A stretch of 64,000 bases of DNA from Pontixanthobacter sp. CEM42 (GCF_017812015.1 NZ_JADQTN010000001.1:1590501-1654500); one strand, 5' to 3'; counted from the stretch's first letter, positions 19,960 to 27,723 are shown. The notes: a model not told the origin generated them from the sequence alone. Numbers and translations are program-made.

Positions 19960-20300
19960 TGAAGATGGGGGGTTCTGTTGCTAGGCCCCCCCAGGCCCCC
20001 GGAATCCGCTTCTGTTGCCCGGTGGGTCCAACCGCGCTTTAGCTTAGTAAGATCAGGCCGCTAGGCCGTCAGATTACGCTGCGAGAGCGAGTGCTTCGTT
20101 ATCGTTTGCACTTATAAAGATGAGCCTTTTACGGGGTTTCTCAACCCGGGCAAAAACAATGCTTTTCAACACACGTCGATCCTAGTTCGGCCCCATCAGG
20201 ATCAGCCATTTCAGGCCGATTTTGGTGGAGCCGCCGGGTACTGCCCCCGGGTCCGTTATATCTATTGCACATCGCAATTTATCGCCATAGTCCGCCGAAA
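19960..20300 (-). ncRNA. ssrA: Circularly permuted (two-piece) tmRNA
   Basis: On the minus strand the acceptor piece comes first and ends CGGCTCCACCA at 20223. After a 28-base spacer the coding piece starts GGGGCCGAAC at 20194. The first seven bases of the coding piece pair with the acceptor end (one GU), closing the tRNA-like acceptor stem, and a T-arm-like stem (CCGGG/CCCGG) lies just 5' of it. The tag frame from 20109 to 20074 encodes ANDNEALALAA and then TAA, a degradation tag ending LALAA. A G/C-rich hairpin (19967-19972 with 19986-19991) marks the 3' side. tmRNA rescues stalled ribosomes with SmpB. The outer ends are approximate to about 15 bases. Confidence 0.92.
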
Positions 20301-20360
20301 CGAACAAGCCCTATATAGCGCGCATTGCGTGAATATAAAGTGACTAAGGCGCGACCCAAC

Positions 20361-20440
20361 CGTCATCCCCGCGAAAGCGGGGACCCAGAGCGTAAACGTG
20401 TAACTCACCAATCTGGATTCCCGCTTCCGCGGGAATGACG
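20361..20440. repeat. Compound palindromic element, possible REP-like repeat
   Basis: The outer arms CGTCATCCCCGCG and CGCGGGAATGACG are inverted. Inside each lies a small perfect hairpin (CCCCGC-GAAA-GCGGGG at the left, CCCGC-TTCC-GCGGG at the right), and the two loops are complementary to each other. It sits between the tmRNA and mscL, followed on the plus strand by TTTTT. Elements of this form are scattered in sphingomonad genomes as far as I recall; only one copy is visible here. Confidence 0.7.
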
Positions 20441-20456
20441 TTTTTGAGCCTTGCGC

Positions 20457-20891
20457 TTACTTCTTCAAAGCGTCCCGGATCTCTGTAAGCAGCTCGATCT
20501 CGGTAGGACCAGCCGGTTCTTCTGCCGCTGCTTCCTCTTCCGCTTCAAATTTCGCTTTGGCTTTGTTCGCATAACGCACCAGCAGGAAGATGATGAAGGC
20601 CAAGATCACGAAGTTGATGATCGAGGTAATGAACGCGCCCCATGCGAGGACATTGGCACCCGCTTCACGCGCTGCTTCCAGGCCCATGCCTTCAGTAACC
20701 AATTCGGCGCCGCTCAGCACAGTGTATTTGTTGCTGAAGTCGACATCGCCAAAAATCATACCGACGATTGGCATAATCAGATCGGCGGTGAGCGATGCTA
20801 CGATCACGGCGAATGCGCCAGCGATGATGACCGCAACGGCCAGTTCCATGACATTGCCCTTGGCAATGAAGTCCTTAAATTCTGCGAGCAT
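20457..20891 (-). CDS. mscL: Large-conductance mechanosensitive channel
   Basis: MscL opens under membrane tension to release solutes during osmotic downshock. From the ATG at 20891 the 144-residue protein shows the family start MLAEFKDFIAKGNVMELAVAV, two membrane helices (about 15-43 and 78-102) around a periplasmic loop, and a C-terminal charged helix bundle ending ELLTEIRDALKK. An ATG five codons upstream is possible; the GGGGAT ribosome site favours 20891. The glutamate/alanine-rich linker before the tail is longer than in E. coli. Confidence 0.95.
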   Translation of the reverse strand: MLAEFKDFIAKGNVMELAVAVIIAGAFAVIVASLTADLIMPIVGMIFGDVDFSNKYTVLSGAELVTEGMGLEAAREAGANVLAWGAFITSIINFVILAFIIFLLVRYANKAKAKFEAEEEAAAEEPAGPTEIELLTEIRDALKK

Positions 20892-21096
20892 GGTATAAAT
20901 CCCCAATTTTCAATGTCGTTTTCAATCCCGCTGCGCCTTTGCCACCATCGGACAGCGATGCCAAGTGCGGCGTTCTAACGCCGAGTTGCGGGCAAAATAT
21001 GCTCCGTCAAATCCTTGAAAACCGGCTAAGGTGTGCTATCTACATAAGACAGACAGCGTGCGACCAATCCGCGCGCCCAATGCGGGGACCACAACC

Positions 21097-21711
21097 ATGA
21101 ATTTACGTAATTTCGGCCGCCTGACCGTGGTGGCATTTGTTTCGCTGACCTTAGCCGCCTGCGGGATCAACTCGGTTCCGACCAAGGAAGAAGCCGCGAA
21201 AGCTCAATGGGCCAATGTCGAGGCAGCCCAGCAGCGCCGCCACGATGTCATCCCCAATCTCGTTAGCGTCGTCGAAGCAGCGGCCATTTCCGAAGAAAAT
21301 ATCCTGACCGGTGTGATCGAGGCGCGATCCAAAGCGATGGGTGTCAACATCACTACAGATGATCTCTCCGACCCCGCAGAGTTCGAGAAAATGCAGCAGG
21401 CTGAGAACCAGTTCACGCAAGCCCTCGGCCAGTTCCGCACCGTCGTCGAAGCCTATCCGCAATTGCAGTCAAATGCGCGTTTTGCGGATCTGATGACCGA
21501 AATCGAGCAATCGAACAACATGATCACGACCGAAATCGGCCGCTACAATGATGCAGCGCGCGATTTCAACACCGAAATCCGGACGTTCCCGTCCTCTATC
21601 GGCGCGAATATCATCCACGGCTCAGAAGCCCTCCAGTATTTCGAAGCCGCCGAAGGCGCTCAGGAAAATCCTGACGTCGATCTGAGTGGGATCACCGGCG
21701 ACGATAGCTGA
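21097..21711 (+). CDS. LemA family lipoprotein
   Basis: The 204-residue protein has a lipobox, SLTLAACGIN (Cys22), then the LemA helical core: AKAQWANVEAAQQRRHDVIPNL, followed by long helices with AENQFTQALGQFRTVVEAYP and the closing YNDAARDFNTEIRTFP. LemA proteins are membrane-linked with a cytoplasmic or periplasmic four-helix domain of unclear role. The three following genes encode TPM-domain proteins, a conserved pairing. The ATG at 21097 is the first giving a signal sequence; the reading frame upstream is not needed. Confidence 0.92.
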   Translation: MNLRNFGRLTVVAFVSLTLAACGINSVPTKEEAAKAQWANVEAAQQRRHDVIPNLVSVVEAAAISEENILTGVIEARSKAMGVNITTDDLSDPAEFEKMQQAENQFTQALGQFRTVVEAYPQLQSNARFADLMTEIEQSNNMITTEIGRYNDAARDFNTEIRTFPSSIGANIIHGSEALQYFEAAEGAQENPDVDLSGITGDDS

Positions 21712-21715
21712 TCGC

Positions 21716-22294
21716 GTGAAACACTTCCTGTTTTCGATCAAAGCGGGGTTGATAGCGCCAGTATTCCTACTCGCGCTGTCCACCCCGTTGGTCGCCTGCA
21801 ATGCGCAGGAAGTTGAGACAGAGACGGCAATTGAACCACCAACCGGCCCCGTTGTTGATACTGCCAATATTATTCCGGCTGAGGTGGAAGACGCGCTTGA
21901 TAGTCGGTTACGGAACTATTTTACCGATAGCGGCACTGCAATTGTTGTGTCGACCGTACCAACGCTGTCAGGCCAGCCGATAGAAGATGTCGCACGAACA
22001 ACTTTCAACGAGTGGGGCATCGGTAACCCAGATACCCACCGCGGCCTGTTGATGCTGATCGCGGTGAATGACCGGCAGCTTCGTATCGAAGTCGGCTGCG
22101 GCTTGGAAAAGCCGGTGACCAACGCAGCCGCACAGACGGTGGTTACCGACACAATTATCCCGTTTTTCAAATCGGGTGACTTTACCGGCGGGATTAATGC
22201 GGGTGTCATCGATCTGATCACCTTGCTCGACAATGCCACCGAATTTGGCCCTATCACCCCCTATTGCACCAAGTTGATGCAGGACGCAGCATGA
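21716..22294 (+). CDS. TPM-domain lipoprotein, short form
   Basis: From a GTG four bases after lemA, the 192-residue product has a signal peptide with lipobox STPLVACNA (Cys28) and a TPM domain (about 45-175): VVDTANIIPAEVEDALDSRL, GTAIVVSTVPTLSGQPIEDVA, GLLMLIAVNDRQLRIEVG and FFKSGDFTGGINAGV. It lacks the membrane and glycine-rich tail of the next gene and ends with a cysteine-containing segment (PYCTKLMQ). A cysteine (CGLE) also replaces the usual tyrosine of the GYGLE motif. The role is unknown; related TPM proteins include photosystem repair proteins in plants. Confidence 0.85.
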   Translation: MKHFLFSIKAGLIAPVFLLALSTPLVACNAQEVETETAIEPPTGPVVDTANIIPAEVEDALDSRLRNYFTDSGTAIVVSTVPTLSGQPIEDVARTTFNEWGIGNPDTHRGLLMLIAVNDRQLRIEVGCGLEKPVTNAAAQTVVTDTIIPFFKSGDFTGGINAGVIDLITLLDNATEFGPITPYCTKLMQDAA

Positions 22295-23136
22295 AGTCTT
22301 TCTGGCAAACAATTCTGACCCTTTTCACCGCACTGTTACTCAGTGTCGCAGGTAGCGCGGCCTATGCGCAGGATTTGCCGCCACGCCCTGATGGGCCGAT
22401 CTATGACGGTGCGGACATTCTCTCGCCAGCAACCGAAGCCAGCCTGGATTCACGCCTACGCGAGTACAACGCCACCACAGGTCGCGCGATTGTCGTAGCG
22501 ACGGTTCCTGACCTCGGTGGCGAGGAAATCGACCCCTATGCGACCAATCTATTCGCAGCATGGGGCATCGGCGGGGCCGAGCGCGATCAAGGCCTTCTGC
22601 TGCTGATCGCGCGTGACGACCGCAAGATGCGGATCGAGGTTGGCTACGGGCTCCACCCTTATTTCGGCGGCATTATGGCGGGGCGGGTAATCCGCAATGA
22701 CATTACCCCGCGCTTCAAGGCTGGCGATTTTGATGGTGGCGTGAATGCCGGCATCGATGCAATCTTGGCGCATTTGGCGAAATCACCCGCGGACGCCCAA
22801 GCCATCGCTGAGGCGGCTGCCGCTGCGGAACAGTCGCGCTCCTCATCCGGCGGCGGCTTCCCGATCAGCGCGATCTTCTGGTTTTTCATTATCCTGTTCT
22901 TCTTCGTCATCCCGATGTTGCGTGGCGGCGGACGTGGCCGCAGGCGTTATCGCAGTGGGATTGGCGGCACTGTCGGTGACATTATCCTTTGGGAAGCCGG
23001 CAAAGCGGTTGCTCGCGGCCTCTCTGACAGCGGTGGCGGATTCGGCGGCGGAGGCTTCGGCAGCGGTGGAGGCGGCGGTTTTGGCGGTTTCGGCGGCGGC
23101 ATGTCCGGCGGCGGCGGCGCGAGCGGAGGCTGGTAG
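22291..23136 (+). CDS. TPM-domain membrane protein with glycine-rich tail
   Basis: The ATG at 22291 overlaps the previous stop (ATGA). The 281-residue protein has a signal peptide (cleavage near AYA-QD, residue 24), a TPM domain (about 35-165) with GRAIVVATVPDLGGEEIDPYA and IEVGYGLHPYFGG, one membrane helix at about 190-210, a basic patch GRGRRRYR and a C-terminal tail made almost only of glycine, serine and phenylalanine. This is the typical YgcG-like layout found next to LemA. The glycine tail may be flexible or surface-associated. Confidence 0.9.
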   Translation: MKSFWQTILTLFTALLLSVAGSAAYAQDLPPRPDGPIYDGADILSPATEASLDSRLREYNATTGRAIVVATVPDLGGEEIDPYATNLFAAWGIGGAERDQGLLLLIARDDRKMRIEVGYGLHPYFGGIMAGRVIRNDITPRFKAGDFDGGVNAGIDAILAHLAKSPADAQAIAEAAAAAEQSRSSSGGGFPISAIFWFFIILFFFVIPMLRGGGRGRRRYRSGIGGTVGDIILWEAGKAVARGLSDSGGGFGGGGFGSGGGGGFGGFGGGMSGGGGASGGW

Positions 23137-23139
23137 ATT

Positions 23140-23814
23140 ATGGGTTATTTGTCACAAGAAGATCACGCGATCGTCACCAAGGCTGTTTCCGATGCGGAGC
23201 TGACCACATCGGGTGAAATCGTTACCGTGCTGGCCGACCGGTCGGATGGCTATTCCGACGTTGCGCTCGCATGGGCTGCACTGGCGTCGTTTTTCACATT
23301 AGCCATGCTCACGATCTTCCCTGATCCGGTGCTCAATACCTATGCAAGTCTTCATGGAAACTGGAACACCGAATGGTCGCCGAATGATATCTTCGCGATG
23401 GCCGCAGGCGCCGCGACATTCTGGTTCTTGGTGGTGTGGGGCATCCAGTTTTGGACCCCAATCAAATTCGCAATGATTCCGGGTAAGATCAAACGTCTGC
23501 GCGTCCGCGAACGGGCGATCAAGCACTTCAAAGTCGGCGCCGAGCGCAGAACACATGGCCGCACCGGCTTCATGATCTACCTGTCTATGCGCGAACACCG
23601 CGCTGAAATCGTTGCCGATGAACCCATTGCCGAACTGGTCGATGCAGAGGTTTGGGGCGAAGCGATGGCGGATATGCTGGCCGAGATCAAACGAGGCCAT
23701 ATCGCCGAGGGCATGGCCGCTGGCGTCCGCGATGTTGGCAAAGTCCTGTCCGAACACTTTCCGCGCGCCGAAGATGATCAAAACGAATTGCCGGATCGGC
23801 TGATTGAAGTCTAA
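23140..23814 (+). CDS. TPM-domain membrane protein, cytoplasmic type
   Basis: The 224-residue protein has no signal peptide. It starts GYLSQEDHAIVTKAVSDAEL with a GEIVTVLADRSDGYSDVAL strand, then two membrane segments (about 43-60 and 86-106), and a second half with GRTGFMIYLSMREHRAEIVAD and EAMADMLAEIKRGHIAEGM, the TPM end motif. It is the third TPM gene in a row after lemA, three bases after the previous stop, so all four are probably one operon. The function is unknown. Confidence 0.85.
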   Translation: MGYLSQEDHAIVTKAVSDAELTTSGEIVTVLADRSDGYSDVALAWAALASFFTLAMLTIFPDPVLNTYASLHGNWNTEWSPNDIFAMAAGAATFWFLVVWGIQFWTPIKFAMIPGKIKRLRVRERAIKHFKVGAERRTHGRTGFMIYLSMREHRAEIVADEPIAELVDAEVWGEAMADMLAEIKRGHIAEGMAAGVRDVGKVLSEHFPRAEDDQNELPDRLIEV

Positions 23815-23823
23815 ACGCTCCGC

Positions 23824-24390
23824 ATGAGTGTTTCCGATCCCGCCGTTACTGATCCCGATGCAAACCTGCCCGAAGAAATCGTCTGGCAGGGCAAATTTAT
23901 TACCGCCAAGGTCCGCGGCCGCTGGGAATATGTCGGTCGAGCGCGCAATATCCGCGCTGCCGCGATCCTCGCGATCGAGGACGGCCATGTGCTGCTGGTC
24001 GAACAATACCGTATCCCGCTGGGTAAGCGCAGCCTGGAAATCCCCGCAGGCCTAATCGGCGACGACGATGGCGCGGAAGGCGAACCTCCCGAAGTCGCCG
24101 CCGCGCGCGAGCTCGAGGAAGAGACCGGCTACGTCGCTGAACGCTTCGAAAACCTTGGCGAGTATTATTCTAGTCCCGGCATGGTCAGCGAGAGCTTCAC
24201 ACTGCTCCGCGCCCACCGTCTGACCAAAGTCAGTGAAGGCGGCGGTACCGATAGCGAAGACATCATCGTCCACCGCGTCAAACTGACCGATCTAAGACAA
24301 TTCGTTGCGGATTGGCGCAAGGGCGGGCATGCAGTCGATGTACGGCTGGCGATATTACTGGCTGAGGATTTTCTGAAAGAGGATGAGTGA
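23824..24390 (+). CDS. Nudix hydrolase, ADP-ribose pyrophosphatase-like
   Basis: The 188-residue protein fits the ADP-ribose pyrophosphatase group, which splits ADP-ribose to AMP and ribose-5-phosphate. Evidence: EQYRIPLGKRSLEIPAGLIG before the Nudix helix, EVAAARELEEETGY in it, and YYSSPGMVSESFTLLRA after it. Relative to the strict Gx5Ex7REUxEExGU pattern there is an insertion of about six residues (DDDGAEGE) in the loop before the helix. It follows the TPM genes after 9 bases and its stop meets the start of the SDR gene. Confidence 0.88.
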   Translation: MSVSDPAVTDPDANLPEEIVWQGKFITAKVRGRWEYVGRARNIRAAAILAIEDGHVLLVEQYRIPLGKRSLEIPAGLIGDDDGAEGEPPEVAAARELEEETGYVAERFENLGEYYSSPGMVSESFTLLRAHRLTKVSEGGGTDSEDIIVHRVKLTDLRQFVADWRKGGHAVDVRLAILLAEDFLKEDE

Positions 24391-25173
24391 ATGGTAGATC
24401 GCGTCAAAGGTAAATTGGCATTGGTAACCGGCGCGGCGCAAGGTCTGGGGGCAGCGCATTCGCTACTGCTCGCCAAAGAGGGCGCGCGCGTACTGTGCAC
24501 CGATATCAACAGCAACGGCGCCGCCAACACCGCGCAATTCATCAACGAGCAATTCGGCGCGGGCACGGCCTATTCGATTGAACATGACGTAACCAACGTG
24601 TCGCACTGGAATGCTGCGGTAGAAATGGCGCGCGACAACCTCGGCGGTCTGAACGTGCTGGTGAACAATGCCGGGATTGGCGTCGCGGGCAATATCGAGG
24701 ATTGCACATTCGAAGACTGGAAACGGTGCTTCGCAGTCAATGTCGATTCAATCTTCCACGGTTGTCAGGCTGCCTTGCCATTGATGCGCGAACATGCGCC
24801 TGGGTCGATCATCAATATCAGCTCCATCGCAGGCCTGATCGCGAGCGACACTATGCCCGCCTACAACGCCTCCAAGGCATCTGTCTGGATGCTGAGCAAA
24901 TCTATCGCGCTGCATTGTGCAAAGAAGAATATGGGGATCCGGTGTAATTCGATCCATCCGACATTTGTCGATACGCCGATCCTTGACGGCACGGCCAAGC
25001 ATGCGGGGATCGAAAAAGGCGTTCTGATGGAGAAGTTGGCACGTCAGGTGCCGCTGAAAATGGTCGGTGAGCCAAACGATATTGCTAACGCTGTGCTCTA
25101 TCTCGCAAGTGACGAGAGCCGCTTTATGACCGGGGCCGAGTTGAAACTGGATGGCGGCATTTCCGCCATGTAG
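24391..25173 (+). CDS. Short-chain dehydrogenase/reductase
   Basis: The 260-residue SDR has the cofactor motif TGAAQGLG at 14-21, VLVNNAGIGV, a serine in NISSIAGLIAS and the catalytic YNASKAS, so it should be an active NAD(P)-dependent oxidoreductase. The acidic residue in LCTDINSNG after strand 2 points to NAD. The style (HPTFVDTPILDG, GAELKLDGG) is like hydroxysteroid or cyclohexanol dehydrogenases, but the substrate is unknown. The start abuts the Nudix stop. Confidence 0.88.
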   Translation: MVDRVKGKLALVTGAAQGLGAAHSLLLAKEGARVLCTDINSNGAANTAQFINEQFGAGTAYSIEHDVTNVSHWNAAVEMARDNLGGLNVLVNNAGIGVAGNIEDCTFEDWKRCFAVNVDSIFHGCQAALPLMREHAPGSIINISSIAGLIASDTMPAYNASKASVWMLSKSIALHCAKKNMGIRCNSIHPTFVDTPILDGTAKHAGIEKGVLMEKLARQVPLKMVGEPNDIANAVLYLASDESRFMTGAELKLDGGISAM

Positions 25174-25236
25174 TTTGCCGCCCCTGACTTTTTCTTGGGG
25201 CCGAGCTGAAACTGATTGGCGCATTCCGCCATGTCG
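25130..25236. repeat. Direct repeat: partial copy of the SDR 3' end
   Basis: The last 40 or so bases of the SDR gene (25132-25172, GGGGCCGAGTTGAAACTG onward) recur at 25198-25236 with about five differences and one small gap: GGGGCCGAGCTGAAACTG, then GGC and GCATTCCGCCATGT. The second copy is outside the coding frame. Between the copies lies GCCCC-(12)-GGGGC, able to fold as a hairpin. Confidence 0.75.
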
Positions 25237-25280
25237 CTAACGGCCCCTGCGGGCTTGGTACTCTGTGTTCTAATGTCTGG

Positions 25281-25300
25281 GAGGGACCGTGAGGCCCCTC
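25281..25300 (-). terminator. Hairpin just after the PspC-domain gene, possible terminator
   Basis: An 8-base-pair stem (GAGGGACC pairing with GGCCCCTC, one mismatch, loop GTGA) starts on the base after the stop codon of the PspC-domain gene. No T run follows on the minus strand, so it could equally protect the mRNA 3' end. Confidence 0.35.
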
Positions 25301-25516
25301 TCAGTCTGCGATAAGGGCGATTGCTGCGTATACGAGGAGCAGCGAGCCGAAACCGATCAATGTACCGGCAACGAAGCCGATGCGGACCAACATTGGATCC
25401 CAGTTGAAGTAGTTTGCGATGCCTGAGCATACGCCCCACAATTTGGCATTACGCTTATCGAGGCTGAAGCCATTCGATGGCGGTCCGCCAGCAGGTTTAC
25501 GTTCTAAATTGCTCAT
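25301..25516 (-). CDS. PspC-domain protein
   Basis: The 71-residue protein is one PspC domain: a short polar leader, FSLDKRNAKLWGVCSGIANYF, DPMLVRIGFVAG, then a membrane segment FGSLLLVYAAIALIA. PspC domains sit in the inner membrane and in enterobacteria help sense envelope stress. The ATG at 25516 overlaps the stop of the upstream small peptide (ATGA), so it is translated by coupling. No pspA or pspF is nearby. Confidence 0.9.
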   Translation of the reverse strand: MSNLERKPAGGPPSNGFSLDKRNAKLWGVCSGIANYFNWDPMLVRIGFVAGTLIGFGSLLLVYAAIALIAD

Positions 25517-25644
25517 GCGATTGCTCCTGAAAGGACGATGCCTTGTTCTGCCGGAATGATTGCGTATGCGAATACGCAAACTGACAGAGTGACGGATGAT
25601 ACAGCGGCAACTACGCGACTGCCAAGATCACTAAGGTTTAACAT
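25513..25644 (-). CDS. Small membrane peptide, 43 residues, upstream of PspC
   Basis: This gene was read directly from the minus strand. It has an ideal ribosome site (GGAGGA, 7 bases before the ATG at 25644) and its TGA overlaps the PspC start. The peptide begins MLNLSDLGSRVVAAV, has one hydrophobic segment (about 11-30) and ends AYAIIPAEQ then GIVLSGAIA. It closely resembles the next upstream peptide (25679-25798). The function is unknown. Confidence 0.75.
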   Translation of the reverse strand: MLNLSDLGSRVVAAVSSVTLSVCVFAYAIIPAEQGIVLSGAIA

Positions 25645-25678
25645 GTGAATTCCTCCGATTGAGTGGTGGGCCGGTCGA

Positions 25679-25798
25679 TTAGGCGATCAGGCCGGTGGGG
25701 GTTGCTGGGATAATGGCGGTAGCCATAAACAGAGCCGAGATGGCTACTGCGGTGAAGCTTGCGAAAACGCGGTTGCTGATTTGGTCAAATGTAGTCAT
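25679..25798 (-). CDS. Small membrane peptide, 39 residues, paralogue of the 43-residue one
   Basis: ATG at 25798, TAA at 25679-25681, with AGAGGGAA upstream as ribosome site. The peptide begins MTTFDQISNRVFASFTAV, has a hydrophobic stretch and ends ATAIIPATPTGLIA. It shares the pattern RV-A----V--S----A-AIIPA--G--IA with the 43-residue peptide, so the pair arose by duplication. The three genes (two peptides and the PspC-domain protein) run in one direction with 34 bases between the peptides. Confidence 0.7.
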   Translation of the reverse strand: MTTFDQISNRVFASFTAVAISALFMATAIIPATPTGLIA

Positions 25799-26022
25799 CG
25801 TTTTATTCCCTCTTAAGTTGTTCCGGTGGGTCATCCCGCCGATGCCAACAACACTGCAGAGACCGTGCCAGTTTTGAAAAACCGCAGAATTTAGCCATTT
25901 TTAAGCATTCCGGCTGATTTCCGAACATTAACACTTCCTGAATGTTGGGATTTTTCACCAACTATTAGAATTGCGGTTTGGAGTGGCGCGTGGTGATGTC
26001 TCTGGCTAGTGCCAATTTACAC

Positions 26023-27108
26023 ATGGCTCTCAACCAAATCACCCTCTCCCACTTTCGCAATCACGCCGAGACGCGGCTTGATGACACGCGGCGGTTCAAC
26101 CTGTTGGTGGGGGAGAACGGTGCGGGTAAAACCAACATACTCGAAGCTATCTCGCTGTTCGCCCCAGGACGCGGATTGCGACGTGCGGCACTGGCAGAGA
26201 TGGCTGGCAGCAGCGGTGATGGCGAATTGGCCATTGGCGCATCGCTAGCCACTGAGCCAGATCAAGAGCCTGTACGACTGGGCAGCTATACCAAGCCGGC
26301 ACAGCCGGGCCGCAGGCTGGTACGCATCAATGGCAGCGAGACCAGCGCAGTCAGTCTGGGCGAATGGCTCGCGATTGGCTGGCTCACCCCCGCCATGGAC
26401 CGGTTATTTACCGATAGCGCAGGCGCGAGGCGGCGCTTCGTTGACCGAATGGCACTGGCGGTGGATCCGCTCCACGCCCGCCATGCCACACGGTACGAGG
26501 CCGCCCTACGCGAACGCAATCGCTTGCTGAGTGACGAGAGAGAGCCCGAAGCCGCATGGCTGGATGGCGTTGAGACACAAATGGCCGAACACGGCGCTGC
26601 GCTTGCCGCAGGCCGTGCAGGCCTGATCTCGCGCATAATGGAGGAGCTTGCGACGCTCCCCTCCGAACCGTTCGCCCGCCCCGCCCTGTCATACGCGGCG
26701 GGTGCCCCGATAATGCAAAGCGATCTGGCAGAGGCCCTGCGCGACAACCGCCGCAAGGACCGCGCTGCCTCCCGCACGCTCATCGGCCCGCACCGCGATG
26801 AGCTTGAAGTCGCAATGGAAGGCAAGAACGCCCCCGCCGCCAGCTGCTCTACCGGAGAGCAAAAAGCGATGCTGATCGCGATTATCCTCGCCCATGCTAA
26901 CCTCGCCGCAAGGGGCCGCCCCAACCTGCTGCTACTCGATGAAGTCGCTGCTCACCTGGACCCGATCCGCCGCGAGGCCCTGTTCGAACGGCTACGCGAT
27001 AGCGGCGCACAAGTGTGGCTGACAGGTACGGAGCTGGCACCGTTTGAAGCCATCCGCGAAGAAGCCGCGGTTTGGCGGGTAGTTGATGGTAGGGTGGAGC
27101 GGTTTTGA
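26023..27108 (+). CDS. recF: DNA replication and repair protein RecF
   Basis: RecF is an SMC-like ATPase that helps load RecA on gapped DNA. The 361-residue protein starts MALNQITLSHFRNH, with Walker A GENGAGKTNILEAI, a signature region STGEQKAMLIAIILAHA and Walker B LLLLDEVAAHLD. The 26023 ATG matches the usual start; two upstream in-frame codons (25978, 25996) would add 9-15 residues. It is separate from dnaA, dnaN and gyrB, as is usual in alphaproteobacteria. Confidence 0.93.
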   Translation: MALNQITLSHFRNHAETRLDDTRRFNLLVGENGAGKTNILEAISLFAPGRGLRRAALAEMAGSSGDGELAIGASLATEPDQEPVRLGSYTKPAQPGRRLVRINGSETSAVSLGEWLAIGWLTPAMDRLFTDSAGARRRFVDRMALAVDPLHARHATRYEAALRERNRLLSDEREPEAAWLDGVETQMAEHGAALAAGRAGLISRIMEELATLPSEPFARPALSYAAGAPIMQSDLAEALRDNRRKDRAASRTLIGPHRDELEVAMEGKNAPAASCSTGEQKAMLIAIILAHANLAARGRPNLLLLDEVAAHLDPIRREALFERLRDSGAQVWLTGTELAPFEAIREEAAVWRVVDGRVERF

Positions 27109-27180
27109 GGTCATTACCCAAGCCCATCAAAGCCTATGCCGAGACCTTGCTGATTAGTGGAAGTTAAGTAGGCTGAATCG

Positions 27181-27723
27181 ATGACTGATCATTCTGCATC
27201 GAAACCTAAATCTGAGTCGACCCGCTGGGGAGTCATAGCGCTAGTTTTTGCTATCGCTTTAGTATCTCTTACACTTGCAGCTCCACCGATAGAAGTCATC
27301 GAACTTTCCGTATCACCCGACTTGAGAGCTTGGTTGGAGTGGGGCAAGTTCGCAACTGAGCTATTATTGGTTCTATTATTCGGTGGTGCCGTATTCTCGG
27401 ACGGCGTCGCTCAATCTGTAGAAAGAGCTTGCGTGCGTATTGATGCGAAGCTCGACGCCGAGCATCAAGACTTTAGGGACATTTTTCAAAAGATAAGCGC
27501 TGGTGAGCGCCTAAGTTGGGATGATTGGAAGAGGCTCGCCAAAAGGCTGACACCGAATTTTGCTAGTCCAGCAAACCCACTTAGTGATCGCGATTTTAGA
27601 CTCATGCTCTGGCTGTCGACACGCGGAATGCCGAAAGGCCTCTTCGGTCTCATCGCATTGATTCTATTTCTGGCGAAAGTCGGAATTGACGTAATTCTGT
27701 TACAATCAACGGTAACTGCCTAG
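27181..27723 (+). CDS. Hypothetical membrane protein
   Basis: The 180-residue protein has three hydrophobic segments, at about 16-37, 56-75 and 152-175, around a soluble middle part (about 80-148) with DAKLDAEHQDFRDIFQKI and SWDDWKRLAKRL. No family is recognised. Its DNA is clearly more AT-rich than recF and the arylesterase on either side, with frequent TTA, ATA and AGT codons, so it is probably a recent arrival. It stands alone between recF and the convergent arylesterase gene. Confidence 0.65.
   Translation: MTDHSASKPKSESTRWGVIALVFAIALVSLTLAAPPIEVIELSVSPDLRAWLEWGKFATELLLVLLFGGAVFSDGVAQSVERACVRIDAKLDAEHQDFRDIFQKISAGERLSWDDWKRLAKRLTPNFASPANPLSDRDFRLMLWLSTRGMPKGLFGLIALILFLAKVGIDVILLQSTVTA

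Noticed and set aside
23030-23136. Glycine-codon tract as a DNA repeat or CRISPR-like array
   Set aside because: The GGC-rich run is the coding sequence of a glycine tail, with irregular spacing and no conserved repeat/spacer units.
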